Positions 52,935 through 61,230 of a stretch of 64,000 nucleotides of DNA are shown here, piece after piece. Source of the stretch: Peribacillus cavernae. GTDB lineage: Bacteria > Bacillota > Bacilli > Bacillales > DSM-1321. The notes beneath the pieces are model-generated. The model was not told the DNA's origin. It saw only the letters and a program-made list of their open reading frames with translations, and did no database searches. Position 1 is the first letter of the stretch. Each line of letters begins with the position of its first letter. A program made the translations under genes and the position numbers. The DNA is taken from NCBI RefSeq assembly GCF_003989135.1, contig NZ_RYZZ01000006.1, positions 1 to 64,000 of the forward strand, in the 5' to 3' direction.

Positions 52935-53645
52935 ATGGACTTTGGTTTTAGAATATTTCCAGTTGAAAAACGCGTTGATAAAAGAATTGTTGAGCAGTTT
53001 CGAAATGTTGTCACTCCGCATATCAGTGATAATATGAGCCGTTTGCAGGGGGCAAGCTGTGAATTAAGGCCGTATCACAAAGAAGGAAAACTATCGGGGA
53101 CGGCAATAACGGTGAAAACAAGGCCGGGTGATAACTTAATGGTTCATAAGGCCATCGATATGGCCCAGCCCGGTGAAGTGATTGTCGTTGATGCTGGCGG
53201 AGATACAACAAACGCAATCGTTGGCGAAATTATGCAGCGAATCGCGAAAAAAAATGGAATTGCCGGTTTTATCATTAATGGGGCGATTCGTGACACACTG
53301 GCATTCAAAAATGACACATTCCCGATTTATGCAAAAGGCGTAACCCATCGTGGTCCTTACAAAGATGGCCCGGGTGAAATTAATGTTCCGATCTCCCTTA
53401 ACGGTATGATCATTAACCCAGGCGATCTGATCGTGGGCGATGAAGATGGCCTCGTGGTGATCCCAGTGGAGGATGCCGAAGAAATCCTCGCCAAGGTACA
53501 AAAACAGGCTCAAAAAGAGGAAGAAATCTTTCAATCCATCGAAGCGGGGACTGTAGACAGAAGCTGGGTTGATCTCACGTTACAAGAAAAAGGCTGCAAA
53601 GGCCTTGATACCTCAACATTTATCAGCAGCGAGGGCAGTCAATGA
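52935..53645 (+). CDS. RraA-like aldolase/decarboxylase family protein
   Basis: 236 residues of the RraA/HMG aldolase family. VTPHISDNMSRLQGA at the N-terminus, RPGDNLMVHKAIDMAQPGEVIVVDAGGDTTNAIVGEIM (binding loop), GFIINGAIRDTLAFKN with the catalytic Arg-Asp pair of 4-hydroxy-4-methyl-2-oxoglutarate aldolases, and PISLNGMIINPGDLIVGDEDGLVVIP. Members cleave pyruvate from branched 4-hydroxy-2-oxo acids or decarboxylate oxaloacetate; members without these residues act on RNase E, which Bacillaceae lack. AGAAGGGATG precedes ATG 52935; it overlaps the next gene by 4 nt. Confidence 0.88.
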   Translation: MDFGFRIFPVEKRVDKRIVEQFRNVVTPHISDNMSRLQGASCELRPYHKEGKLSGTAITVKTRPGDNLMVHKAIDMAQPGEVIVVDAGGDTTNAIVGEIMQRIAKKNGIAGFIINGAIRDTLAFKNDTFPIYAKGVTHRGPYKDGPGEINVPISLNGMIINPGDLIVGDEDGLVVIPVEDAEEILAKVQKQAQKEEEIFQSIEAGTVDRSWVDLTLQEKGCKGLDTSTFISSEGSQ

Positions 53646-54622
53646 AACCCAAAGTGTATATTACAAGGAAACTTCCCGAGCCAATTATAAACAAAATAAG
53701 CAATGCCTTCGAAGTTCGGATGTGGGGGGAAGAAGACACCCCAGTCCCGTATCATATTTTAGAAGAGGAAATGGAAGATATAGATGGTTTACTATGCTTG
53801 TTAACGGAAAATGTAGACGAACCGTTAATAAAGAAAGCAAAAAACCTTAAGATTATTGCAAATATGGCGGTAGGCTATAACAATATTGATGTAAACAGTG
53901 CGACAAATCAAGGGATCATGGTCACGAATACCCCGGGTGTCTTAACAGAGACGACCGCTGATTTAACCTTTGCCCTGCTAATGGCAACCGCACGCCGCCT
54001 AGTAGAAGCATCTGCTGATTTACGAAATGGCGATTGGAATACATGGTCTCCGATGCAGCTAACCGGTCAGGATATCTACGGTTCTACTTTAGGAATCATT
54101 GGCCTGGGTAGGATCGGAGAGGCCCTGGTAAAAAGAGCAAAAGGCTTTGATATGGATGTCCTTTACTATAATAGAAGCAAGAAAGTCGAACAAGAGAATG
54201 GGTTGGGAATAACCTATACTTCACTTGAAAACCTGCTCCAAGTGTCCGATTATGTATGTGTCATGGTTCCTTACACAGCGGAAACGGAAAATTTAATTGA
54301 CTCTGAGCAACTTGCCTTGATGAAAAAGAATGCGATCCTGATTAATACAGCCAGGGGCGGCATCGTAAACGAAACAGCTTTATATAACGCCTTGAAAAAC
54401 AGGGAAATTTGGGGAGCCGGCTTAGACGTTTTTGAAACCGAACCTGTATCTTTGGACCATCCTTTGTTAACATTGCCGAATGTCGTTGCCCTGCCGCATA
54501 TAGGCAGCGCCAGCATTGCGACAAGAATGAAAATGGCTGACCTTGCAGTAAGCAACTTAACGGCTGGTTTACAGAATGAGAAACCAAAAAATCTTGTAAA
54601 TGATGTAAGCTTCCTGGACTAA
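53642..54622 (+). CDS. D-2-hydroxyacid dehydrogenase (glyoxylate/hydroxypyruvate reductase type)
   Basis: 326 residues. NAD(P) loop GSTLGIIGLGRIGEALVKRAKGF, catalytic Arg in LINTARGGIVNETAL, Glu in GLDVFETEPVSLDHPL and His in VALPHIGSASIATR. NMAVGYNNIDV at the substrate side is typical of GyaR/GhrB-like enzymes. NADP preference is suggested by YYNRSKK after the second strand. Last gene of the operon starting at 47587; it would reduce or oxidise a 2-oxo/2-hydroxy acid such as the product of the RraA-like aldolase. Confidence 0.92.
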   Translation: MKPKVYITRKLPEPIINKISNAFEVRMWGEEDTPVPYHILEEEMEDIDGLLCLLTENVDEPLIKKAKNLKIIANMAVGYNNIDVNSATNQGIMVTNTPGVLTETTADLTFALLMATARRLVEASADLRNGDWNTWSPMQLTGQDIYGSTLGIIGLGRIGEALVKRAKGFDMDVLYYNRSKKVEQENGLGITYTSLENLLQVSDYVCVMVPYTAETENLIDSEQLALMKKNAILINTARGGIVNETALYNALKNREIWGAGLDVFETEPVSLDHPLLTLPNVVALPHIGSASIATRMKMADLAVSNLTAGLQNEKPKNLVNDVSFLD

Positions 54623-54658
54623 GTGAAGTTTGGTCTTATCGTTTTAAAAAATGGGAAG

Positions 54659-54712
54659 CAGCCAATCATGTTCAGACACCCTGTCAGAACATGATTGGCT
54701 TTTTTATATATT
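54659..54712. terminator. terminator between the catabolic operon and the ger operon
   Basis: AGCCAATCATGTTC and GAACATGATTGGCT form a 14-bp stem followed by TTTTTTATAT. It ends the operon and lies at the 3' end of convergent gerAB. Confidence 0.9.
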
Positions 54713-55809
54713 GGAGTGGTGCTGCTTGGTTATCTTTTGTTTAATATGAATGAACAAAAATAGAAAAGGGATATAAAAATATACAAAACAGAAACCAATC
54801 TTTGAGTATAAATCATTTACTTGTTCTATCTGTCTATCGTCCTCTAATATATTAGCTAAAAAAAAGAATAAAAGCAGGAATATGAACAAGATGGTACGTT
54901 GTTTGATATTTACCATTTTCTTAACACCACGGCAGGCTGCCCATAGTTTTATGCTGATATTGGGCAATACCAACAGAAACCAAAAAGAAACCACAACATA
55001 TTCGAATCTTTCTACTATGGGAATTTCCGCAATGTTCAATACAGTTAATGACGGCCATATGGTATGTTTGAGATGCGCTTCACTAAAGTAAAGAAATGTG
55101 ATGATTGTGACAAAAAGATATAGCAAGATCGTAAACAGAAGTCCAAAATGTGCCCATTTTTGTGATCTTTCTGGATTCTTTATGAATGGGTAGAACATGA
55201 ATAAGGTCTCAAAGCCAAGAAACTGGAACAACATCGATTTAGATGATCCTACTATTTCCTTAAATGAATGATTAAACAGAGGCAATAAATGATTTACATG
55301 TGCAAACTCTAAAGAAAAGAAACTAAGGGGAAACAGAATCATAAAAGGGATGACTGTTCCCCAGAAACATATCCCGGTAATGACACGAAACCCACCTGAA
55401 ACAATGTAATAAATCAGAACCAGGAAAATGAAGCTTATTTGCCATTCTTCATTAAGGGAAACATCCAAACTTGAACAACCTCAATATAAACACGGAAAAC
55501 AATCAATGCCAATACAAAAAAGTAGGTGATGATAAAAACATTTAATAACCCGCCAATCCATTTCCCAAAGCAAAATTGGTGGATATAAATCACATCATTA
55601 TTAGCTATTTTATGTATACGGTACATCATCCAAAGTAAAATATGAATGCTTAAACCGGTTAAGATGACGGAAATCCACGCATCGTAACCGGCGTCCTCGA
55701 TAATATCTCTCTGAAAACTCATAATCCCAATCCCAATAATATTAGAGTAGATCAAAAAGAAAACTAAATAAGGAGATACTAAAAATCGTTCGTTGATTAA
55801 AGTTTTCAC
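54704..55809 (-). pseudogene. spore germination permease GerAB-like, single-base frameshift
   Basis: The 5' part (55809-55435) reads a spore permease N-terminus with NERFLVSPYLVFFLIYSNIIGIGIMSFQRDI and membrane helices; it ends VWMFPLMKNGK. The 3' part (from about 55468) continues EEWQISFIFLVLIYYIVSGGFRV to a natural stop with eight more helices. Adding one A in the AAGAA run near 55445 would give MKEWQIS and a normal protein of about 367 residues, the usual length. So it is one gene with a 1-base deletion, or a sequencing error. Third gene of a gerA-type operon (order A, C, B). Confidence 0.85.
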
Positions 55810-55837
55810 TTAGCTCCTCCTCGTAAAAATGAAATCC

Positions 55838-56914
55838 TTATTCTTCCACACCCGTTTGGATAATTGTAACCTTGGTGTTTACTGTGGTTTTTAGATGAGG
55901 ATACATATCCTGAAAACGTCCATAGTCCCAGCTTCTTGATTTGGCCCTAACTTTATCTCCAAGCCCAAGTGGATCTAAGTTGTACTCTTGAAACAAGGAA
56001 ATTAACTGTTGGACCTCTTTATTAAAATGTTCATCCAGTATCTTCTCCGTTTTTTCGATGTCTTTATTCTTGGTATAATTAAGCCCGGGCAGGCCCTTTT
56101 TAAGCTGTGCTTTCATTGTTAAATCGATGGATATATGCGGAATCCGATCTTTTTGATTAATCGTGTACTTAGCTTTTGAGTCCAAACTTTTCAATGAAAT
56201 AAACCCTTCCTTTTCATTTCCCTTGATTTTGGTTTCATAACGTCCATTTTGGGTTCCATCCATTAACATTTTACAAAGAAAGGACTGTGTCATATTAATG
56301 TGATTGACGTACTTACCTTTATTAAATAGTGCTAATCCATCAATTTTGACTGTATTCCCCTCTATGGTGAAGTAAGGTAAAAATGGATCCATGCCTTCAC
56401 TGTAGAAATTTGTCAGAAATACATGCAGATTCATTTTTGGTAAACTTCCATACTGTATATTTTGATCAATTTTATAGTTTATATGGTATGGAACCTTTTC
56501 TTTTACAATTGATCGTATTATGCCTTCCGCGGTATCCTCAGAAATGCCTAGTTGCATACGACTCCCCACTTTCGGATCCCGGCTAAGAAAATGGATAACC
56601 GGATCAATTCCTTGTTCCGCAAAATCCTTGCCAAACAATACCGTACGTAATTGTCCTACATCGATCGGATACGTTGATTTTGTATTCAATCTTGGAACGA
56701 TATTTTCAAAGGAAGCAGCTTCTGTGTCCAGGACATGAAGATCTGTTTTTCCTTGTTCTTCGTATGTAGGAAAGATAACAGTTCCTTTCACTTTGTCTTC
56801 ATGCTTATCGTAACCAAGGACTTGAATAATTTGAACCTGATCAATGATCCTTTGATTGGCACACCCGGCTAGGATGACAATAATACTAATCGTAAAGAGA
56901 AAACATCGTTTCAT
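55838..56914 (-). CDS. spore germination lipoprotein, Ger(x)C family
   Basis: 358 residues. Lipoprotein signal with lipobox LAGC (MKRCFLFTISIIVILAGCAN). Family landmarks: NQRIIDQVQIIQVLGYDKHEDKVKGTVIFPTYEEQGK, YPIDVGQLRTVLFGKDFAEQGIDPVIHFLSRDPKVGSRMQLGI and GLALFNKGKYVNHINMTQSFL. It is the outer-leaflet subunit of a germinant receptor in the spore inner membrane. AGGTGAAG precedes ATG 56914. Located between the A and B genes. Confidence 0.93.
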   Translation of the reverse strand: MKRCFLFTISIIVILAGCANQRIIDQVQIIQVLGYDKHEDKVKGTVIFPTYEEQGKTDLHVLDTEAASFENIVPRLNTKSTYPIDVGQLRTVLFGKDFAEQGIDPVIHFLSRDPKVGSRMQLGISEDTAEGIIRSIVKEKVPYHINYKIDQNIQYGSLPKMNLHVFLTNFYSEGMDPFLPYFTIEGNTVKIDGLALFNKGKYVNHINMTQSFLCKMLMDGTQNGRYETKIKGNEKEGFISLKSLDSKAKYTINQKDRIPHISIDLTMKAQLKKGLPGLNYTKNKDIEKTEKILDEHFNKEVQQLISLFQEYNLDPLGLGDKVRAKSRSWDYGRFQDMYPHLKTTVNTKVTIIQTGVEE

Positions 56915-57029
56915 ACTTCACCTCATATACTCTTTTCTCGCTTGATAAGAAAGTATGGCTTTTTCAAACAAGTATTGGTGTCTAGTGCAAGCAGCCTAGC
57001 CAGTTTTCATCCCTGAATTGACTACTTTG

Positions 57030-57236
57030 AATATCTTGCGGAAAACATGACCTGGATCTTTAGGTGATGTTTTCCGTAGCTCGAGGTCATAAGTCAATCA
57101 CAGCAAGAAGGAAAGAACGCCTTCTGCGCTCGCCTTATGCTTGTCGGACTTGCACAGGATGTGCTGACGTCGACGTTCGCCACAGGACGTGGCGGATTTT
57201 AGTCGACGTTCGTTTTTACAAGGCGCTTTCACTTTT
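57030..57236. repeat. structured intergenic repeat between gerAA and gerAC
   Basis: The gap holds three nested hairpins: CACAGGATGTG, CGCCACAGGACGTGGCG, and AAAACAT/ATGTTTT around 57046; GTCGACGTTCG occurs twice (57171 and 57202 region). GAACGCCTTCTGCGC and GCCTTATGCTTGTCGG are strings I recall from abundant intergenic repeats of Bacillus-type genomes. A scrap of the same family seems to lie at 42137. No coding sequence fits it. Confidence 0.55.
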
Positions 57237-58772
57237 CTATTCATCAAAATCATTTTTCTTTTTTTTCTCGGTATATGGATGATATCTCCAAAGTGATTTC
57301 GTACGTAAATAGCTTGGCCTTTTTGAAGTTACACTATAGGATGCACGTATAAAGCTATCCGCAAAATCCTTATGTCTGAATGGATATAAGGGAACTGTAT
57401 AGGGACTGCCTAATGATTCCAATCGTGTAAGATGAACAAGTATAAAACTGATTCCTAAAACGATACCCAGCCCGCCCCATAAAGCCGCAAATACAATTAA
57501 GGGAAACCGTAAAAAACGGATGGTGTTCGACATTTTATAAATAGGTGTAGTAAAGGAAGCCAAGGCTGATAAGGCTACGATGATAAGTAACACATTGCTT
57601 GTAAGAGCTGCTTCAACGGAGGCCTGGCCGATGACGATACCGCCCACTATTCCCAGTGTTTGTCCAATCTTGGTAGGTAATCGTGCTCCAGCTTCCCGTA
57701 AAAGTTCAATCGTAAATTCCAAAAAAAGGACTTCCAATACCGGCGGAAAAGGTACGTTATGACGTGAAAAGCTAAGGGTACTGAGTAAAATTCTTGGAAT
57801 CATCTCATAATGATACGTTAAAATGGCTATATAGATAGAACTTGCAAAAGTTGAGAAAAGAACACTAAAGATGCGTATTAAACGAAAAAAAGAGGCAACA
57901 AGCCAAGGTAAATAGTAATCTTCAGGCGATACAAAAAAGTCAAGCAACGTGGAAGGGCCTGTGATCGCATAAGATGAACCATGACAAAACACAGCTACTT
58001 GTCCGTTAATCAGAGCAAATGCCGCCCTGTCAATGCGTTCCGTTGATAAAAGCAGAGGAAACGGTGTTAAAGAATTATCCTCTATTATTTGATGAAGCTG
58101 AGAGGAATCAAAAACGACATCAAAATCAATATCTTGTAAACGCTGGGTCACCGTTTGAACATATTGTTCATTTGTCACCCCATCAATATAAGCGATGACG
58201 ACTTTGGTATGTGAGAAAGACCCTATGTGAAGATCTTTAAAAATTAAATCAGGTGTATTTATGTTCTGCCTTAATAAATTAATATTGGTTACTATGTTTT
58301 CAACAAACCCAATTCTTGGCCCGATAACACTGTACTCATTTTCAACGTTATTTTGATCGCGCATTCCTGCATTTAGATCAGCTAAATTGATTAAGGCACA
58401 CTTATGATCATTTTCTCTCATTTGCAGAATAGCATACCCTTTAAGTAATTTAGATTGGATCACTTCGATGTTATCTGTAATCACAATATCTTCAATTGGA
58501 ATGATTTTCTTTACATCATCGATATTCTTTAGACTATCAAAAGATGGTTCCCTGAAGACACATAAAACTTTCTGTTCCAGTTTAAGATGAACAACGAGTG
58601 TACTGTAGTAAGAAAGGATTAAATATCCTGCTTCATTTGTAAGCGGCAACTGTTGGAAATCATGAGATTTCTTAGCTTTCGCAAATAATTGGTCAATCCC
58701 TTTGTTTATACCTTCAGAATTCACAGCTTGTTCTTTATTTTTTTTCTCTAAGCCCTTTTTTTTGAATAACAC
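57237..58772 (-). CDS. spore germination protein GerAA-like
   Basis: 511 residues from GTG 58772 (GTGAGGTGGG upstream). Large hydrophilic N-domain (residues 1-290: GYLILSYYSTLV, GPRIGFVENIVTNINLLRQ, VVIAYIDGVTNEQYVQTV, FPLLLSTERIDRAAFALINGQVAVFCHGSSYAITGP), then 5-6 membrane helices with SRHNVPFPPVLEVLFLEFTIELLREAGARLPTKIGQTLGIVGGIVIGQASVEAAL, the GerA core motif. Subunit A of a nutrient germinant receptor in forespores. A matching sigma-G promoter is present. Confidence 0.95.
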   Translation of the reverse strand: MLFKKKGLEKKNKEQAVNSEGINKGIDQLFAKAKKSHDFQQLPLTNEAGYLILSYYSTLVVHLKLEQKVLCVFREPSFDSLKNIDDVKKIIPIEDIVITDNIEVIQSKLLKGYAILQMRENDHKCALINLADLNAGMRDQNNVENEYSVIGPRIGFVENIVTNINLLRQNINTPDLIFKDLHIGSFSHTKVVIAYIDGVTNEQYVQTVTQRLQDIDFDVVFDSSQLHQIIEDNSLTPFPLLLSTERIDRAAFALINGQVAVFCHGSSYAITGPSTLLDFFVSPEDYYLPWLVASFFRLIRIFSVLFSTFASSIYIAILTYHYEMIPRILLSTLSFSRHNVPFPPVLEVLFLEFTIELLREAGARLPTKIGQTLGIVGGIVIGQASVEAALTSNVLLIIVALSALASFTTPIYKMSNTIRFLRFPLIVFAALWGGLGIVLGISFILVHLTRLESLGSPYTVPLYPFRHKDFADSFIRASYSVTSKRPSYLRTKSLWRYHPYTEKKKKNDFDE

Positions 58773-58811
58773 GAACCCACCTCACAAGCTAACAAAATTC
58801 TTGAATATGTT

Positions 58812-58841
58812 TAGTATGAGAAATTTTGCTTTGATTTATGT
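58812..58841 (-). promoter_or_regulatory. sigma-G-type promoter of the ger operon
   Basis: On the minus strand CATA (58840-58837), 18 bp, then CATACTA (58818-58812). This matches the sigma-G pattern gHATR-N18-CATWNTA and lies 40 bp before the gerAA start. Expression in the forespore is what is known for such receptors. The rest of 58842-59097 holds no recognised gene. Confidence 0.65.
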
Positions 58842-59097
58842 TTTTTTGTGTTACCCTTTCAGAATAGTTTGCTGCTGAAAACATTTGGAACGGTTACTAG
58901 TCTTACTTTGCTTACGTATTGGACAAGCTGTTGCTATATGTTCGATGACTTGAACACCTGAAAGGATAGATGGATGCCGAAACAGATTACAAAATTCTAT
59001 AGAAGCAAGTTTCCATTTGTGGGATAATTTTAAATAAAGGATCAGAAAAAACGGATCCATTCTTAAGCATTTAACCTACTGATTCGGGGGGCACTAC

Positions 59098-60126
59098 ATG
59101 TGGATTTTACACAGATTTTTCTCAAGATTGATTAAAATTAATTTATGGCAAATCATTAGCCTAACGGCAGGGATAATCCTCCTGTGCAGCTATTCGATGT
59201 ACAGACTTGAGCCTGATACGTTTCCGAGCTATCTCGATTCCCTTTGGTGGACGATGACAACGGTTGTTACAGTAGGGTACGGAGATTTCTACCCGAAAAG
59301 CGATACCGGACGGATCTTTACGATGCTTTTGCTTTACACCTTTGGAATTGGAGCCATGGGGATTATTATCGGGAAAATATTCGAAAGCTTTAGTTTGTAC
59401 CGTCAACTTAAGGAGGAAGGTAAATTGTATTATTCAGGAAAAGGCCATTATCTCTTAATTGGTTCTTCGAAAGATAAATTAACCAATGTCGTAGAAGAAC
59501 TGCTGAATAGTGAAAAAAACTGTGAAATTGTCGTGATAGATAATGCCAACCAATCTCCAATCAATCACGACAGAATTCACTTTATAAGCGGAGATCCTTC
59601 AGAAGAGGATGTCCTTTTAAAAGCTAATATCCTCGATGCTAAATCTGTTTCCGTTTTTACAGATGAAAGGCACGACCTCTCAGAATATGCGGACGGGAAA
59701 ACGCTCTTAATTGCTTCCAGAGTTGAGTATATTTCCAAAAAATATGATAGAAGCATTTATACAATCGCAGAGATTATGAAAGAAAAACATATTTCTTTAT
59801 TCGAACACGCAAAAGTAGATGAGTTTATTTTATCCAACGAATCCGTTTCCCGACTGATGGCACAAGCTGCCGTTCATCCTGGTTCGAGCAATTTGTTCAA
59901 GCAATTATTAAGCAAAGCAGATGGAGAGAACTTATATGAGATTCGTAAAAAGCCACACTGGAATACATACAAAGCCGCCTCGATGGAATTATTTGAAATG
60001 GGGGCGATTCTGATCTCGGATGGCAACCATTTGGATATTGCCCGCAGACCCAATGATCCCATTCCAGAACAGGCAAAAATGTTTGTGATTTGTGATGAAG
60101 AGACATACTTGAAGATTGTTGGTTGA
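59098..60126 (+). CDS. potassium channel with RCK/TrkA-N domain
   Basis: 342 residues. Two membrane helices surround the pore helix and the filter TVGYGD at residues 58-63 (WWTMTTVVTVGYGDFYP). A cytosolic regulatory domain follows (YLLIGSSKDKLTNVVEELL, CEIVVIDNAN, IHFISGDPSEEDVLLKANILDAKSVSVFTDE); the nucleotide loop is GSSKDK, not GxGxxG, so ligand binding may be altered. Resembles MthK/YugO-like channels. Single gene with its own terminator, unrelated in function to the surrounding catabolic genes. Confidence 0.93.
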   Translation: MWILHRFFSRLIKINLWQIISLTAGIILLCSYSMYRLEPDTFPSYLDSLWWTMTTVVTVGYGDFYPKSDTGRIFTMLLLYTFGIGAMGIIIGKIFESFSLYRQLKEEGKLYYSGKGHYLLIGSSKDKLTNVVEELLNSEKNCEIVVIDNANQSPINHDRIHFISGDPSEEDVLLKANILDAKSVSVFTDERHDLSEYADGKTLLIASRVEYISKKYDRSIYTIAEIMKEKHISLFEHAKVDEFILSNESVSRLMAQAAVHPGSSNLFKQLLSKADGENLYEIRKKPHWNTYKAASMELFEMGAILISDGNHLDIARRPNDPIPEQAKMFVICDEETYLKIVG

Positions 60127-60152
60127 TGGATTCATTCTAATATGCATAAATC

Positions 60153-60190
60153 CAACCTCACTTTCCATATGACGTGGGGTTGTTTGCAAT
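60153..60190 (+). terminator. terminator of the potassium channel gene
   Basis: CAACCTCAC (60153-60161) and GTGGGGTTG (60174-60182), one G-U pair, followed by TTTG. Confidence 0.6.
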
Positions 60191-60243
60191 GTTTTTTCGT
60201 ATCGGCATTTTACAAAAAATGATTGTAAATAACTACAAAAAGG

Positions 60244-60255
60244 ATTATCGATAAT
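60244..60255. promoter_or_regulatory. perfect ATTATCGATAAT operator before the response regulator gene
   Basis: Identical to the site at 39191-39202. Just upstream lies another inverted repeat TTTACAA/TTGTAAA (60209-60229), and the gap up to 60439 holds no gene. It links the right-hand molybdenum-enzyme genes to the GntR regulon. Confidence 0.8.
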
Positions 60256-60439
60256 ACAAAAAGAAGTAATATTTTAAGACACAAAAGTAAGAATTTAAAA
60301 CCGGTTAGGAAAACTCTTTAATAAGATTAAAAATAATCAGAAAAGTTTGAAAAGGGTATGATTTTAAAGATATCAAAGCAGGATAGTGAAACTTTTCCTT
60401 AACGATTTTTATTAAGATCTTATGTGAGGGGGAGAAAAA

Positions 60440-61213
60440 TTGGCTGAGTTGCTGATTGTTGATAACGATCAACACGCAAGAAATGAAATCAGTTCCATTA
60501 TAAGTGAGAGTAAATATAACTTTCTATCTATTTATGAAGCAAGTACCGTACAAAGAGGATTGCTTCTTCTAAAGCAAAGCCAGCCAAGCGCGTTAATTAT
60601 CGATTTGTCTTTACCTGACATGGACGGGATTAAATTTGGAAGAACGGCTCTACAATTATATCCGTCCTTACCGATTATCGTCGTTACGCAACTGAAAATG
60701 TTTGAATTAGCTCAACAGGCAATGAATTCCGGTTTTTCTTCCTATTTATTAAAACCTCTCTCTAAAAATGAACTGTTAGAAACCTTTGATCGGGTTCTTA
60801 CTCCGGAGATTAGTTCAGCCGTCAATCAAGTAATTAATAAGGGATCAGGTTCATTTATCACTGATTTGAAAAATCCGATCGAAAGTGCGATTCAATTTAT
60901 CCAATTGAATTACGGCGAATCACTCACATTGAAGCAAATATCAAACCAGGTATATTTAAGCCCCTCCTATTTCAGCCGTTTATTCAAAGAAGATACCGGA
61001 ATGACATTTGTTGAATATGTATCCTTTGTCAGGGTTCAAAAAGCGAAAGGAATGCTTCGGCTATCATCGCTTCCGATCGAAGTGATCGCAAATAACACAG
61101 GTTTTGCAAATTCAAGTTACTTTGCAACCGCCTTCAAGAAAATAGTCGAAAAAACCCCAAGTGAATATAGAGACCAATTTCATTGGGAATCAAACATAAC
61201 CGTTACAAGTTAA
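60440..61213 (+). CDS. response regulator with AraC-type DNA-binding domain
   Basis: 257 residues from TTG 60440, with GTGAGGGGGAG just upstream. Receiver domain with acidic pocket VDNDQ and phosphoacceptor Asp55 in LIIDLSLPDMDG, switch Thr/Lys in VVTQLK and LLKPLSKNEL; AraC HTH pair at residues 150-250 (SLTLKQISNQVYLSPSYFSRLFKEDTGMTFVEYVSFVRVQKAKGML). YesN-like. No histidine kinase gene is adjacent, so its input is unknown. It precedes xdhC by 17 nt, likely in one transcript and perhaps activating it. Confidence 0.93.
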   Translation: MAELLIVDNDQHARNEISSIISESKYNFLSIYEASTVQRGLLLLKQSQPSALIIDLSLPDMDGIKFGRTALQLYPSLPIIVVTQLKMFELAQQAMNSGFSSYLLKPLSKNELLETFDRVLTPEISSAVNQVINKGSGSFITDLKNPIESAIQFIQLNYGESLTLKQISNQVYLSPSYFSRLFKEDTGMTFVEYVSFVRVQKAKGMLRLSSLPIEVIANNTGFANSSYFATAFKKIVEKTPSEYRDQFHWESNITVTS

Positions 61214-61230
61214 AGTGCGGGGTGAAAAAA

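Noticed and set aside
58851-59060. 69-codon minus-strand open frame upstream of the potassium channel gene
   Set aside because: No ribosome binding site, no recognisable family, odd composition; probably chance or an old remnant.
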